Shown here piece by piece: positions 17,669 to 26,913 of a stretch of DNA of 64,000 nucleotides. The notes under the pieces are model-generated. The model was given only the letters and a program-made list of their open reading frames with translations. It searched no databases and was not told where the DNA came from. Each line of letters starts with the position of its first letter. Within the stretch, counting starts at the first letter, position 1. This stretch comes from Mesorhizobium loti R88b (GTDB lineage: Bacteria; Pseudomonadota; Alphaproteobacteria; Rhizobiales; Rhizobiaceae): contig NZ_CP033367.1 in NCBI RefSeq assembly GCF_013170845.1, positions 3,163,001 through 3,227,000 on the forward strand, given 5' to 3'. Made by a program: the position numbers and the translations under genes.

Positions 17669-18373
17669 TTAGCGCAGCAGGCCTTCCGCCTCGAACGTGT
17701 CCCAGCCTTCCAGCTTTGGCGTCTGAGGGTCATCCTTTCCCGATTTCCTGACGCTGCGGGCCGTGCGATCCCGCTTTCCCGCGCGCGTCAGCGCTGCCTT
17801 GCCGGCGCCGCGCCGCCTGTTCTCGGTTACCTCTTGTGCATCCTCCTCCCGCCAGCCTGTTGCGAGGTCACGATCGAGAATGTCCTCGATGTGGCGTGGA
17901 TCAAAGATATGGAAGGTGACGGCCTTGGATCGCCCACGCATCTTGACGGTGCGCGTGCCAATGCTTTTCAGGCGGCCATCCCTCAGCCATTTGTGACGCT
18001 CGCGGGCGGAGATGGTGAGAATGTCCTCCGCTTCTCGCGGCAGCACGGGCAGGGCCTCGATGCCCTCCAGCGTCCTGGAGATGGTTGCCGAGGCAGTCTC
18101 GAACGCATCCGCGTCTTTCTTCAACATGCGCAAGACAATGCGGCCCGTCTCGGCCTTGGCAAATGTCCTCACCGCCCATGGCAGGCGGGCTCGAATTTCG
18201 CGTTCGATGCCCTTCAGTCGCATGGAGGAGCCAAGCGTTGCCGATGGCGGCAGCGGCCATTCGGCGACCACCGACGCTTTGCCGCGCTCGGATTTGCGAT
18301 CGGGAGCGGTGGCAATTGCCGCGACGATGCCGCTCACGATCTTGCGCAGGGAACCGCGCTTCTTGTCTGCCAT
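17669..18373 (-). CDS. Hypothetical basic protein with possible helix-turn-helix
   Basis: This 234-residue basic protein starts MADKKRGSLRK. Around residues 145-200 is an excisionase-like element: E-D-I-L-T-I-S-A-R-E-R-H-K-W-L, then R-D-G-R-L, then a beta strand pair and R-H-I-E-D-I-L. This could bind DNA. The C-terminal part is rich in Lys/Arg. The start at 18373 has AAAGGAC upstream; ATG 18403 is a weaker alternative. It lies downstream of the deacetylase gene on the same strand with a 140-bp gap. No family is assigned. Confidence 0.6.
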   Translation of the reverse strand: MADKKRGSLRKIVSGIVAAIATAPDRKSERGKASVVAEWPLPPSATLGSSMRLKGIEREIRARLPWAVRTFAKAETGRIVLRMLKKDADAFETASATISRTLEGIEALPVLPREAEDILTISARERHKWLRDGRLKSIGTRTVKMRGRSKAVTFHIFDPRHIEDILDRDLATGWREEDAQEVTENRRRGAGKAALTRAGKRDRTARSVRKSGKDDPQTPKLEGWDTFEAEGLLR

Positions 18374-18513
18374 GTGTCCTTTTCGCTCATCAGGTGCCTT
18401 CATGGAACGATAGTTCGCACAGCGGACAACCGAAATCAGGCTCGAACGGTTCCTTTGGTCACGCCAGCTTAGACATTCCACGCTCGGGCGATGTGCGAGA
18501 ACGACGACCGCGA

Positions 18514-19215
18514 TCAGCCGGTGAGCCATTTGCGCAGGATGCTGTAGAAGCCGTCGTTTGGGCGCACGGATATGCGTGGGAGAAGCAGCAGATCGTCTCC
18601 CGGCTGCGCCCTGCCGCCGCGGATGGTTGTGGCACTGGTATAGCCCGCCTCCTCGACCACGCGCCTGATCTCCTCGGACACATCGCCGTAGGGGTAACAG
18701 AAAGCATCGACCGTATCGCCGATCAGATCTTCCAACTCGTGGCGAACATCGGTGATCTGACGCCGGGATTCGGCCGGCGCGGCAGCCGTGAGGCGAACGT
18801 GGTCCAACGTATGGGCGCCGACCTCATGACCTGAGCGCGCCCAATCCAGTACCTGGTCTTTCGACATACAGGCCGAGTGCGGGATGCCGAGCTCCGCATC
18901 CCATTTGTTGAAGCCACCAATCTGCCTGCTGACCAAGTAGTTGGTTGCCGTGAAACCACATCTCTCAAGGGTCGCAAGCGCGTTCGAATGCACATTGCGA
19001 AAGCCATCGTCGAACGTGATCCCAACCACCTTGCCGGACCTTTCTCCGCTCAAATAGGGTTTCAGGTCGCGCATCGACAGGCCCTTCCATCCCAGGCGCT
19101 TCAACCAATTCATCTGATGGCGGAAGGCGCTGGGGGAGACCGTCAAATGGCGGAATGGGCTGCCTTCTCCGGCGGCCTCATGGATTTGATGGTACATCAA
19201 GATTGGTATTGGCAT
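18514..19215 (-). CDS. Polysaccharide deacetylase (NodB-homology domain)
   Basis: This 233-residue protein is essentially one NodB domain. It has the metal-binding/catalytic T-F-D-D-G motif (Asp69, Asp70) and H-T-L-D-H (His135, His139). Later come F-C-Y-P-Y-G-D and a leucine-rich segment carrying the L-P-R-I-S motif. It would remove N- or O-acetyl groups from a surface polysaccharide. No signal peptide is seen. It overlaps the upstream glycosyltransferase gene by 38 bp, which implies coupled expression. Confidence 0.88.
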   Translation of the reverse strand: MPIPILMYHQIHEAAGEGSPFRHLTVSPSAFRHQMNWLKRLGWKGLSMRDLKPYLSGERSGKVVGITFDDGFRNVHSNALATLERCGFTATNYLVSRQIGGFNKWDAELGIPHSACMSKDQVLDWARSGHEVGAHTLDHVRLTAAAPAESRRQITDVRHELEDLIGDTVDAFCYPYGDVSEEIRRVVEEAGYTSATTIRGGRAQPGDDLLLLPRISVRPNDGFYSILRKWLTG

Positions 19216-20056
19216 TAAGCGGCGCCGGATGGTGTGTTGGATATTCCATCCGCTTCATGCCGCGCCGAATGCGCGCTCCATGGTGGTGGAACGGTATCGT
19301 CTTCTCCAGCCTCAGCCGGCAGATGTTGGCGATTTGCAAGCCTATCCGCCGCGCTTCGGTCTTGACGTTCGTCAATGGCGTTTTTCTGCGCCTTTTCGGG
19401 AGACTGCGCTTCATCTGGTAGGGCGATCGATCCGGCTCTATCTGGCTCGCCAATTCGATCGATTTGTCCTTGAGAAACAGTCCCTGCGCGCAAGCCGCCG
19501 GCAAGATTTGGTAGATGGTCTTGGACGATGACGTCGCGAGCGTGGGGTCGAAAAGCACGTGATCGACCGGAATGTTGAAATCTTCAGTTGCTTGAAGGAG
19601 GTCGCGGGCTGCCTTCCTTGAAATGATGTAGGCGCCGGCGCCAAGATGCATTCCGTAAAGCCTCGCCACCGAAAAACTGAAGCCGACATGCGACGGCATC
19701 ATCGCGATCACGGCCTTCCTGAAGACCGTCTCCAGCTTGATGATGCTTGCGTCGGCTGGTATCCAGCTGACATCGGCAAGCAACGGGCCAGCCTTGGCGG
19801 TGAAGACCGTGTCATCCTCGAAGACCGCGCCATAGGCTTCGTCGCCCTCCGCAATGATCTGCCAGCATGCCTTGTGGCTCAAAAAGCAGGCAATTTCGGT
19901 GGGTGACAGGATTTGCGACATTGCGGCGATCTCCGGCCGCCTCATTCCGTCAACGGCGCAAACACGCTCGAATTTGACCTGGATGCGTGCAAACTCGGCA
20001 GTCATGTGGCCAAGCCGACCAGGAGCTCGGTCCAGATTGATGACCAGGCACCTCAT
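19178..20056 (-). CDS. Glycosyltransferase family 25 (LOS biosynthesis type)
   Basis: This 292-residue protein starts MRCLVINLDRAPGR, the diagnostic GT25 opening. It continues with A-V-D-G, the L-S-P-T-E-I-A-C-F-L-S-H segment and F-E-D-D (donor/metal site). A Y-x-I-S-R-K-A-A segment comes near the middle. It adds a sugar to lipooligosaccharide or another surface glycan. The start at 20056 is chosen on homology; an in-frame ATG at 20089 is possible. The C-terminal tail is long and basic. It overlaps the deacetylase gene. The pair is somewhat AT-richer than its surroundings. Confidence 0.85.
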   Translation of the reverse strand: MRCLVINLDRAPGRLGHMTAEFARIQVKFERVCAVDGMRRPEIAAMSQILSPTEIACFLSHKACWQIIAEGDEAYGAVFEDDTVFTAKAGPLLADVSWIPADASIIKLETVFRKAVIAMMPSHVGFSFSVARLYGMHLGAGAYIISRKAARDLLQATEDFNIPVDHVLFDPTLATSSSKTIYQILPAACAQGLFLKDKSIELASQIEPDRSPYQMKRSLPKRRRKTPLTNVKTEARRIGLQIANICRLRLEKTIPFHHHGARIRRGMKRMEYPTHHPAPLNANTNLDVPSNP

Positions 20057-20229
20057 CGTACGACCGGCCACTTGGCCGCGCTTACGCATGGCAAGCAGTT
20101 CGCAGCCAAAGCGAATGAAAAAACATTGCGTCGCAAGTCACTACCCCAACCCGCCGTTTTTTATTACCACACGTCGCGGCGAGTCAAGTAGTAGGCCAGA
20201 TGGCGCAAATAGTATTTGCCGGCGCCTCC

Positions 20230-21762
20230 CTATTTGGATTCGCCAAACCATCGCGCGGCAGCCTGAGCAGCGCCCTCCGGATCAGGCTCGGCATCAGCGG
20301 CCCAGGCGACGACGCCATCGGGACGCACGAGCAAGGCACTCAGGCCGAGCCGCTCTTTGGCATTGCTGGCGATATAGGTGATCCGCCCGCTCCATCGGCT
20401 TGTGAGCGCTTGCAGGGCAGGACTGACATCGAAGTCCAGAAGCAAGCCTCGCCCATTCCTCAAGCGCTCGCCGAACCTCGTGCCGTCGGCCAGCTCGAAA
20501 TCGGGCGCGCTGCGGCCTATCAGCGGATGGTCGCCGCCAAGGTCGTAACGGAGCGAGACGCCCCACACCCGCTCGGCGAAATAGGTCGCGCCGTCGCGCG
20601 TGGCGATGAGATCACGGATGATGGCTTCGAGCGCCCGCGAATTCGGGCTCGGCCGCATCAGCGCGACCTGGGCGCGCGACCAGTCGAGCACCTGCGCACC
20701 CACCGGATGGCGTTCCTCGAAATAGCTGTCGAGCAGGCCTGCCGGCGCGTCGCCGCGGATGGTGGCGGCGAGCTTCCAGCCAAGGTTCATCGCGTCGCCA
20801 AGCCCGAGGTTCAGGCCCTGGCCACCCAGGGGCGAATGGATGTGCGCGGCGTCGCCGGCAAGCAGCACGCGGCCTTTGCGGTAAGCCGTCGCCTGGTAGG
20901 CGCGGTCCGTCCAGGTGGTGGCGAGCTTCAGCGCCGTCAAGGTGACGTCGGTGCCGGAGATGCGGCGCAACACCGCCTGCACATGCTCTGGTGTGACCGG
21001 CTGGCTGCGGTGGAAGGCGCCGCCGTCGAACTCGACCATGGCGATGGTGCCGGGGCGCGACTGGAAATACATGCCCGTCGGCGTGTAGATGCGGCCCTGG
21101 CCGAGCGTGTCGGGGTCAGCCATCTCGACTTCGACGGAATAGCCAGTGAATTCGGGATCGGTGCCGGTGAATTCGAAGCCAGCCGCCTTGCGCACCGTGC
21201 TGCGGCCACCATCGCAACCGACGAGCCAGCGTGCGTGAAAGGTCTCGTTGCCGGCGCGAACAGTGACGCCGTCGTCCGACTGGTCGAGGCTTTCGACGCC
21301 AAGGCCGCGCCTGATCTCGACGCCCATCGCGCCGGCGCGCGCGGCAAGCACGATTTCCAGATGCGCCATCTCGGCCGCCATGTTGGTGCCGGCGGGACCG
21401 GGCAGGCGATAGGGCCATTTCGCGCTGTCGATATTGTCATAGTCGAAAGAGATGCCGGCGAAATGACCGGCCTGGCGGCGCGGCTGGTTTTTCTCCTGGC
21501 CGGAAACGCCGCCTTTGCCGGAGCCGAGCTTTTGCTGCGGCATTGCGATGTCGTCCAGCAGACCGCGACGATCAAAGGCCTCGATGGTGGGCACGGAAAG
21601 GCCGCGCATGCCGAAGGGCAGCCGCTTCAGCGGCGAGCTGGGATTCTCGGCCTGCTCCAGCACCAGGACGGAAAGGCCCGCCAGGCGCAGCTCACAGGCG
21701 AGCAACAGGCCGACGGGGCCTGCGCCGGCAATGACGACGTCATAGGGAATGGGGTGGTGCAT
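20230..21762 (-). CDS. FAD-dependent aromatic monooxygenase (PHBH/PheA-like)
   Basis: This 510-residue protein has an N-terminal FAD-binding GAGPVGLLLA (residues about 11-20), the second flavin motif with D-G (G-C-D-G-G-R-S) near 160, and G-D-A-A-H near 285. A thioredoxin-like C-terminal domain follows, as in the phenol hydroxylase/pentachlorophenol monooxygenase group. It hydroxylates an aromatic or polyketide-like substrate with NAD(P)H and O2. The start at 21762 follows AGGAGT. A large perfect palindrome lies 58 bp upstream. Confidence 0.9.
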   Translation of the reverse strand: MHHPIPYDVVIAGAGPVGLLLACELRLAGLSVLVLEQAENPSSPLKRLPFGMRGLSVPTIEAFDRRGLLDDIAMPQQKLGSGKGGVSGQEKNQPRRQAGHFAGISFDYDNIDSAKWPYRLPGPAGTNMAAEMAHLEIVLAARAGAMGVEIRRGLGVESLDQSDDGVTVRAGNETFHARWLVGCDGGRSTVRKAAGFEFTGTDPEFTGYSVEVEMADPDTLGQGRIYTPTGMYFQSRPGTIAMVEFDGGAFHRSQPVTPEHVQAVLRRISGTDVTLTALKLATTWTDRAYQATAYRKGRVLLAGDAAHIHSPLGGQGLNLGLGDAMNLGWKLAATIRGDAPAGLLDSYFEERHPVGAQVLDWSRAQVALMRPSPNSRALEAIIRDLIATRDGATYFAERVWGVSLRYDLGGDHPLIGRSAPDFELADGTRFGERLRNGRGLLLDFDVSPALQALTSRWSGRITYIASNAKERLGLSALLVRPDGVVAWAADAEPDPEGAAQAAARWFGESK

Positions 21763-21819
21763 AAACGACTCCTGTGTCGGTGTTCGACCGGAGCGGTTCG
21801 TCGGTTCGAGAACCACACG

Positions 21820-21854
21820 GACGAACAATGGACGCCAAGCGTCCGATGTTCGTC
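21820..21854. promoter_or_regulatory. 35-bp perfect nested palindrome, TetR-type operator
   Basis: The order is GACGAACA, AT, GGACGC, CAA, GCGTCC, GA, TGTTCGTC, so both an outer 8-bp and an inner 6-bp pair are perfect. GGACG-N5-CGTCC with a short spacer is typical of TetR/AcrR operators. It sits upstream of the monooxygenase gene. No TetR gene occurs nearby, and bases 21855-22037 hold no gene. Confidence 0.6.
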
Positions 21855-22037
21855 GTGGGGATCTTATGCACGAGGCAGGAGACCAGAGCTTTCCCCGGCG
21901 AAAGGACTTCGCCTGCGAAAGGAATTGGGCTTACCAAACCAACTCTGCCTTTTCCGACACTGGCCATATAAGGCTATGGCGGCTGATCCGCAACAGGGTG
22001 GGGCGGCGGCCAAGGGCAACGCCAGAAGTAGGGCCAC

Positions 22038-24725
22038 CTACCCCGCGGCCAGCCATTTGCGCGACTGGGCGAATGCCTTGAAGGCCTTGGCCTCCATCGG
22101 GCGGCCAAAAAGGTAGCCCTGCAGGATATCACAGCCAAGTTCCTTGAGGATACGCGCGTGCTCCATCGTCTCGACGCCCTCGGCAACGACTTCGATCCCG
22201 AGCGATTTGCCGATATCGATGATCGACGCCACCAGCTGCCGTTGCGCCATTGAGCCGGAGATGGGTGTGATTAGTTGGCGGTCGATCTTGAGGCGACGCG
22301 GCCGCAGCTTAAGCAGCGAGACGATCGAAGCATGGCCGGTGCCGAAATCATCGATCTCGATGTCTATGCCGAGTTCCTTGATGTGGTCGATATTCCAAGT
22401 GACCAGATCGTCGTTTTCATCGAGAAAAATCGACTCCACCAGCTCGAACGACACGGTTCCCGCCTTGATGGCGAGCTTGCGCAGACCCTCGATCAGGTCC
22501 TTGTCCTCCAGCCGTCTGGCAGAGACGTTGACCGACACGCGCGGGATGTTGAGATGACTGCGCGACCAACGTTCGAAATTCTCCAGCGCGTGTTTGAGGA
22601 CGATGCGGTCGATCAGCGCCACGACGTTGAGTTCTTCGGCCACCTTGAGGTAGGCGTCGGGGGCCAGGATGCCCCGTCGCGGATGCCTCCAGCGCGACAA
22701 TGCTTCGACGCCGACGATCTCAAGCGTCCTGGCGTCGAACTGCGGCTGAAAGTAGGCGATGAATTCGTGTCGCTCCAGCCCGCCGAGAATCTCGTCGGCG
22801 ATCTGCTTGGTCCGCACGATCTCGCTCTGTAATTCCTCGTTGAAGAATTCGTAGCGGTTGCGGCCACGACTTTTCGCCCGGTAAAGCGCGAGATCGGCGT
22901 TGACCAGCAACTGCTTCACGTCGACGCCGCTGTTGGCGGCAATGCCGATGCTGACCCCGAAACGGCATGGATGGCCGCGATAATCTACAGGCTGGCGCAT
23001 ATCCTCGATGATGCGGTCGGCAAGCGCCGAGAGCTCGTCGTCGTCAATCCCACGACTCACCACGACGAACTCGTCGCCGCCGATGCGCGCAACGAAATCG
23101 TCAAGACCCGCATTGGCCTTGATAACCTTGGAGGCATGCATCAGCATGGCATCGCCCGCGGCGTGGCCGAGTGTGTCGTTGATCTGCTTGAAGCGGTCGA
23201 GGTCCAGATGCAGCAGTGCCGTGCGCCGGTCCGGTTCGCCGTTTTCGGCCAGCAGCTCATCGAGATAGCGGCGGTTGGGAAGGCCGGTCAGCGAATCGTG
23301 CAGCGCCGCATACTCAATATGTGCCTTGGCGAGATTGAGCTCGGCGTTCTTCGATTCCGTCAACTGGCGCTCGCGAATGAGGTTTTCGTTGAGCAGCACG
23401 TCGCTGGTTACGTCCCATTCGGCGCCGATCAACTTGGGTGTGCCGCCGATGTCCTGGAAGTAGGTTGCGCGCGTGCGCACATGGCGGACGGTGCCGTCGG
23501 GACGCAGGAGCCGGTATTGTGAGGAGTAGGGGCCTTTTCTGGCCGAGGCCGAATCAAAGTCCTGTCTTGCCCGCCCGAGATCTTCAGGATGGATCGTCTG
23601 CGCCCAGTCATCATAGCCGCGCGGCTTGCCGTCGGCTGACTTGCCGTAGATTTCGTTGACGCGGTCATCCCACACCATTTCGTTGGTGGTGAGGTCGTGT
23701 TCCCAAACGCCGATACCAGAGGCTTCAAGCGCCAGCTCCAGCCGTCCGGACAGGCGCCTCAGCTCGGCGTAGTTTTTCTGCCTTTCGCCGAATAGCCGGC
23801 CGGCCACCATGATCGGCAGCACCACCAGTGCGCCGGCGAGCAACATAAGCGACCGCAAGGTCCACTCGTTCTTCGGAGCCGTCGGCCAGCCGCCCTTGGG
23901 GATGGCCGAGATCTGCCAGGAGCCTGATGGCAGCTGCACATCGGCCGATACAGGATTTCCGGCGATGACATGGTCGCCGCCGAAAAAGCGTTCGCCGCCG
24001 CCGCCCAGCGCATCCTTGCCTGTGAGCGCGACATCGATGCTGAGATCCGGGTCGGTCAGCCCGCTCGCAGTGTAGAGGCGGTCGACATCGACCACCGCCG
24101 AGACGATGCCCCAGAAGCGGTCGCCGCCGCCCGCGGTCGGCACAAAGACCGGAATGCGGCCGATGAAGCCGCGTCCGCCTTGGGCAAGGTCGACCGGGCC
24201 GGCAAGCACCAGCACGCGCTGGTCGCGCGCCCGCAGCGCTGCCATGCGCTGCGCTTCGTTCTTGCGGTAATCGAGCCCGATCGCCTTCTCGTTGCCTTCC
24301 ATGGGGTACATCAGCGAGATGACGAGGTCGGGCGCGCCGGCAATGTTGCGCAATTGCGATTTTTGCTCGAACAGATTGCTGGCAAGCGAGGCAAATCTCT
24401 GCTGGCCCATATAGGGTTCCGTATCGATGGCCGAGACCAGCCCCTGAACAAGCTGAAGATTGCCCTTTATATTGCCTTCGAGCTTTGCGCGAATGATGTT
24501 GACCTTCGCCAGCACGTCGGCTCGCGCCAGTTGATCGGAGACCCTTCTGTTCTGCTGGTCGGCAACGACGGCGCAGACCAGAAGCACGACAAAAGCGATC
24601 GCCGCCGGCAAGTTGGCGGAAGAAAAAATGGCCCGGCTCGCGCGGCCAAGACTGAATCTCGTTGCGGTCAATTCAACCCGGATAGCTTTCCTGAACAATA
24701 GCTCATCGATCGAGCCTAGTAGCAA
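22038..24725 (-). CDS. Membrane GGDEF-EAL cyclic-di-GMP enzyme with CHASE-like and PAS domains
   Basis: This 895-residue protein has an N-terminal membrane helix (about 38-56), a periplasmic CHASE-type sensor and a second membrane helix near 290-305. A PAS domain (about 330-445), GGDEF domain and EAL domain follow. The GGDEF motif is intact (G-G-D-E-F). The EAL domain keeps E-A-L, E-L-V-E-S, D-D-F-G-T-G and E-G-V-E-T, so both synthase and phosphodiesterase activity are possible. It transcribes alone. The product would control the switch between motility and surface attachment. Confidence 0.92.
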   Translation of the reverse strand: MLLGSIDELLFRKAIRVELTATRFSLGRASRAIFSSANLPAAIAFVVLLVCAVVADQQNRRVSDQLARADVLAKVNIIRAKLEGNIKGNLQLVQGLVSAIDTEPYMGQQRFASLASNLFEQKSQLRNIAGAPDLVISLMYPMEGNEKAIGLDYRKNEAQRMAALRARDQRVLVLAGPVDLAQGGRGFIGRIPVFVPTAGGGDRFWGIVSAVVDVDRLYTASGLTDPDLSIDVALTGKDALGGGGERFFGGDHVIAGNPVSADVQLPSGSWQISAIPKGGWPTAPKNEWTLRSLMLLAGALVVLPIMVAGRLFGERQKNYAELRRLSGRLELALEASGIGVWEHDLTTNEMVWDDRVNEIYGKSADGKPRGYDDWAQTIHPEDLGRARQDFDSASARKGPYSSQYRLLRPDGTVRHVRTRATYFQDIGGTPKLIGAEWDVTSDVLLNENLIRERQLTESKNAELNLAKAHIEYAALHDSLTGLPNRRYLDELLAENGEPDRRTALLHLDLDRFKQINDTLGHAAGDAMLMHASKVIKANAGLDDFVARIGGDEFVVVSRGIDDDELSALADRIIEDMRQPVDYRGHPCRFGVSIGIAANSGVDVKQLLVNADLALYRAKSRGRNRYEFFNEELQSEIVRTKQIADEILGGLERHEFIAYFQPQFDARTLEIVGVEALSRWRHPRRGILAPDAYLKVAEELNVVALIDRIVLKHALENFERWSRSHLNIPRVSVNVSARRLEDKDLIEGLRKLAIKAGTVSFELVESIFLDENDDLVTWNIDHIKELGIDIEIDDFGTGHASIVSLLKLRPRRLKIDRQLITPISGSMAQRQLVASIIDIGKSLGIEVVAEGVETMEHARILKELGCDILQGYLFGRPMEAKAFKAFAQSRKWLAAG

Positions 24726-24767
24726 ACGCTTAAATTTGCCCTTCCAGGCTGGCAGGAATTTTCAGCA

Positions 24768-25055
24768 TTGGCCTATGCGGGCCTCAGGAGCATCGATATC
24801 CGGGGACATGGCTCCCGATCAACCGGCGCAACCAACGTCTTGCGAACGCTGGGAAAAGGGCCTGCCCTGGTGGTGGTGCTGGTCGATGTGCTGAAAGGCG
24901 TGACGGCGATCATTCTCGTCTTTGGCATGGAGCAACCCTTGCCTTACCGGCTGCTGGTGATTGCCGGCGGCCTCTACGTGATCGCGCGCCATCGCGCCAA
25001 CATCCGGTGGTTGCTGTCCGGGACCGAGCCGCGCCTGGGGCAGAGCAGCCCGTAA
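24768..25055 (+). pseudogene. plsY: Internally deleted plsY (glycerol-3-phosphate acyltransferase) remnant
   Basis: The 95-residue frame starts like the middle of the PlsY N-terminal region (S-I-D-I-R-G-H-G, then [12 protein letters not shown], then V-D-V-L-K-G). It then jumps directly to the C-terminal end ([17 protein letters not shown]). PlsY is about 200 residues; the first membrane segment and the central catalytic part (the G-H-x-x-P and F-K-G-G-K-G motifs) are absent. The first active-site motif GSGNIGATN has decayed to GSRSTGATN. It is therefore a broken paralogue, and a functional plsY must lie elsewhere. It begins at a TTG with no clear ribosome site. Confidence 0.8.
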
Positions 25056-25114
25056 TCGCAAATCTAGCCTGCGCTCTCGGACTGCCGAAATCGCTGATGT
25101 CGAATCGCTACCTT

Positions 25115-26743
25115 CTATGCCGGCAATCCCGCCAGCCGCATCGCATCGGTAACCTCACCGGCAATCTCCGGCGCCAGCCCGACTGCCGCCGACCACCTGC
25201 CGATGGAAAAATGCGGGTCGAGCGCCAGCAGCCGCGCGGCCAACGCTCTTGCCTCGTCGAGCCGGCCGAGCCTGGCCAGCGGTGCGGCCAGCCAACCATG
25301 CAGCACGCTGAAGCCGGGGGTCATCTCCACCGCCCGTCGGCCTGCTTCTATGGCCTGCTCGTGCCGGCCGTTGAGGAAATTGCCGAAGCCGATAATGCCA
25401 TGCGGCACGCAGTTCATGGCATCCAGCGGGGAGAGCCGCAACGCCTGTTCGCCCCAGTCGATGGCGCGTGTCGGATCGCCGCCATAAGCCACCGACACGC
25501 AGCCAAAGGCATAGACGAAGGCGCAGGAGGCACTCAGCGAAAGCGCGGTCGCGAATGCCGCGTCGGCGAGCTTGCGGTCGTGCTCGACCATGCCGATGGT
25601 GAAGCCGGCGAGCGCCATCGCCATGGCGTCGCCCGGACCGTGTTCGATCGCCGCATGCGCATGGCGGGCTGCCTTGTCGCGATGCTCCGCCTGGAAGCCG
25701 CCGCGGATGAACAGCGTTTGATGCGCCCAGGCGGCAAAGCCGTGCGCAAGCGCGTAGCTCGGCTCGATGGCCAAAGCTTGGTCGAGCAACGGCAGGCCCT
25801 TGGCGGCGCCCTGCGGCATGAAGGTGTAGACATCGGGTAGCGCGCGCAGCAGCAGATCATAGGCATCGAGACTGTCGGGCCGCTCGCGCTTGACGCGCTC
25901 GATCTCGGCCCGGCGCAGATTGGGCTCGATGGCAGCGACGACACTGACGGTGATCTCGTCCTGCAGCGCGAACACATCGGTCAGTTCGCGATCGTAGCGC
26001 TCGGCCCAGATGTGGCTGCCGTCTTCGGCGTCGATGAGCTGGCTGGTGATGCGCACGCGGCTGCCCACCTTGCGCACGCTGCCTTCCAGAACGTAACGCA
26101 CGCCGAGCTCTTGCCCGATCTGCTTCACGTCGACGGCCCGGCCCTTGTAGGTGAAGGAGGAGTTGCGGGCGATGACGAACAGCCAGCGGATCCGCGACAG
26201 GCCGGTGATGATGTCTTCGACCATGCCGTCGGCAAAATAGTCATGTTCGGCATCGCCGCTCATGTTGGCGAAGCGCATGACGGCAATCGAGGGGCGGGCG
26301 GGGATGCCGAGGCCAGGCTTCGGCTGCTCCACCGGTGCTATCGCCCCGGCCTCCATCGCTCCAGCCCCCGCTGTCCCCGCTCTTGTCGCCTCGGTTTCCT
26401 CGCGGGCGGTGCCGACGAAGCGAAAGCCACGGCGCAGGATGGTGCGGATCAGCCGCTGTTCCTCGCCGCTGTCGCGGAGCGCGTTGCGGGCGGCGTTGAT
26501 GCGGCTGGCAAGCGTGGCGTCGGAGACGATGCGACCCTGCCAGACCGCATCGACCAGATCATCCTTGCTCACCACGCGCTCGCGGTTACGGATCAGGAAT
26601 TGCAGCAGATCGAACACCTGCGGCTCGACGGGGATCAGATCGTTGCCACGGCGCAATTCGCGCCGATCGCCGTCCAGAGCAAAATCCTCAAAATGATACG
26701 GCAAAACAACGCGCTCCAAAACCCGCAGCCAATATGCCGACAC
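25115..26743 (-). CDS. Winged-helix transcriptional regulator with TolB-like and TPR domains (CadC-like)
   Basis: This 542-residue protein has an N-terminal OmpR/PhoB-type winged helix (residues about 15-112, with V-F-D-L-L near 43 and W-Q-G-R near 68). An Ala/Glu linker follows, then a TolB-N-like domain (about 150-270; S-I-A-V-M-R-F-A-N-M, then L-E-G-S-V-R-K-V-G). The C-terminal TPR-like helical repeats run to the end. There is no membrane helix. This architecture is common in rhizobia as one-component regulators. It is divergent from the alpha/beta hydrolase across 170 bp and probably controls it. Confidence 0.85.
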   Translation of the reverse strand: MSAYWLRVLERVVLPYHFEDFALDGDRRELRRGNDLIPVEPQVFDLLQFLIRNRERVVSKDDLVDAVWQGRIVSDATLASRINAARNALRDSGEEQRLIRTILRRGFRFVGTAREETEATRAGTAGAGAMEAGAIAPVEQPKPGLGIPARPSIAVMRFANMSGDAEHDYFADGMVEDIITGLSRIRWLFVIARNSSFTYKGRAVDVKQIGQELGVRYVLEGSVRKVGSRVRITSQLIDAEDGSHIWAERYDRELTDVFALQDEITVSVVAAIEPNLRRAEIERVKRERPDSLDAYDLLLRALPDVYTFMPQGAAKGLPLLDQALAIEPSYALAHGFAAWAHQTLFIRGGFQAEHRDKAARHAHAAIEHGPGDAMAMALAGFTIGMVEHDRKLADAAFATALSLSASCAFVYAFGCVSVAYGGDPTRAIDWGEQALRLSPLDAMNCVPHGIIGFGNFLNGRHEQAIEAGRRAVEMTPGFSVLHGWLAAPLARLGRLDEARALAARLLALDPHFSIGRWSAAVGLAPEIAGEVTDAMRLAGLPA

Positions 26744-26913
26744 TCTAGCCGCGTCGTTGCCGCAAAATCAAAGCCATATCAATGCAAAATCAAGAGGTCC
26801 TGAAGGTCGCCTGAAAGCGCGGCACTCGGCTCTGTCGCATAGTCCTCCTGCAACAAACGCCCGACAAATTCGCAACCAACCCTCAATCAACGCTTTGAAA
26901 AGGAGAACTAGAA

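Noticed and set aside
20200..22116. Plus-strand open frame of 638 codons over the monooxygenase
   Set aside because: Antisense to a complete FAD monooxygenase; His/Arg/Gly composition typical of the reverse of GC-rich genes.
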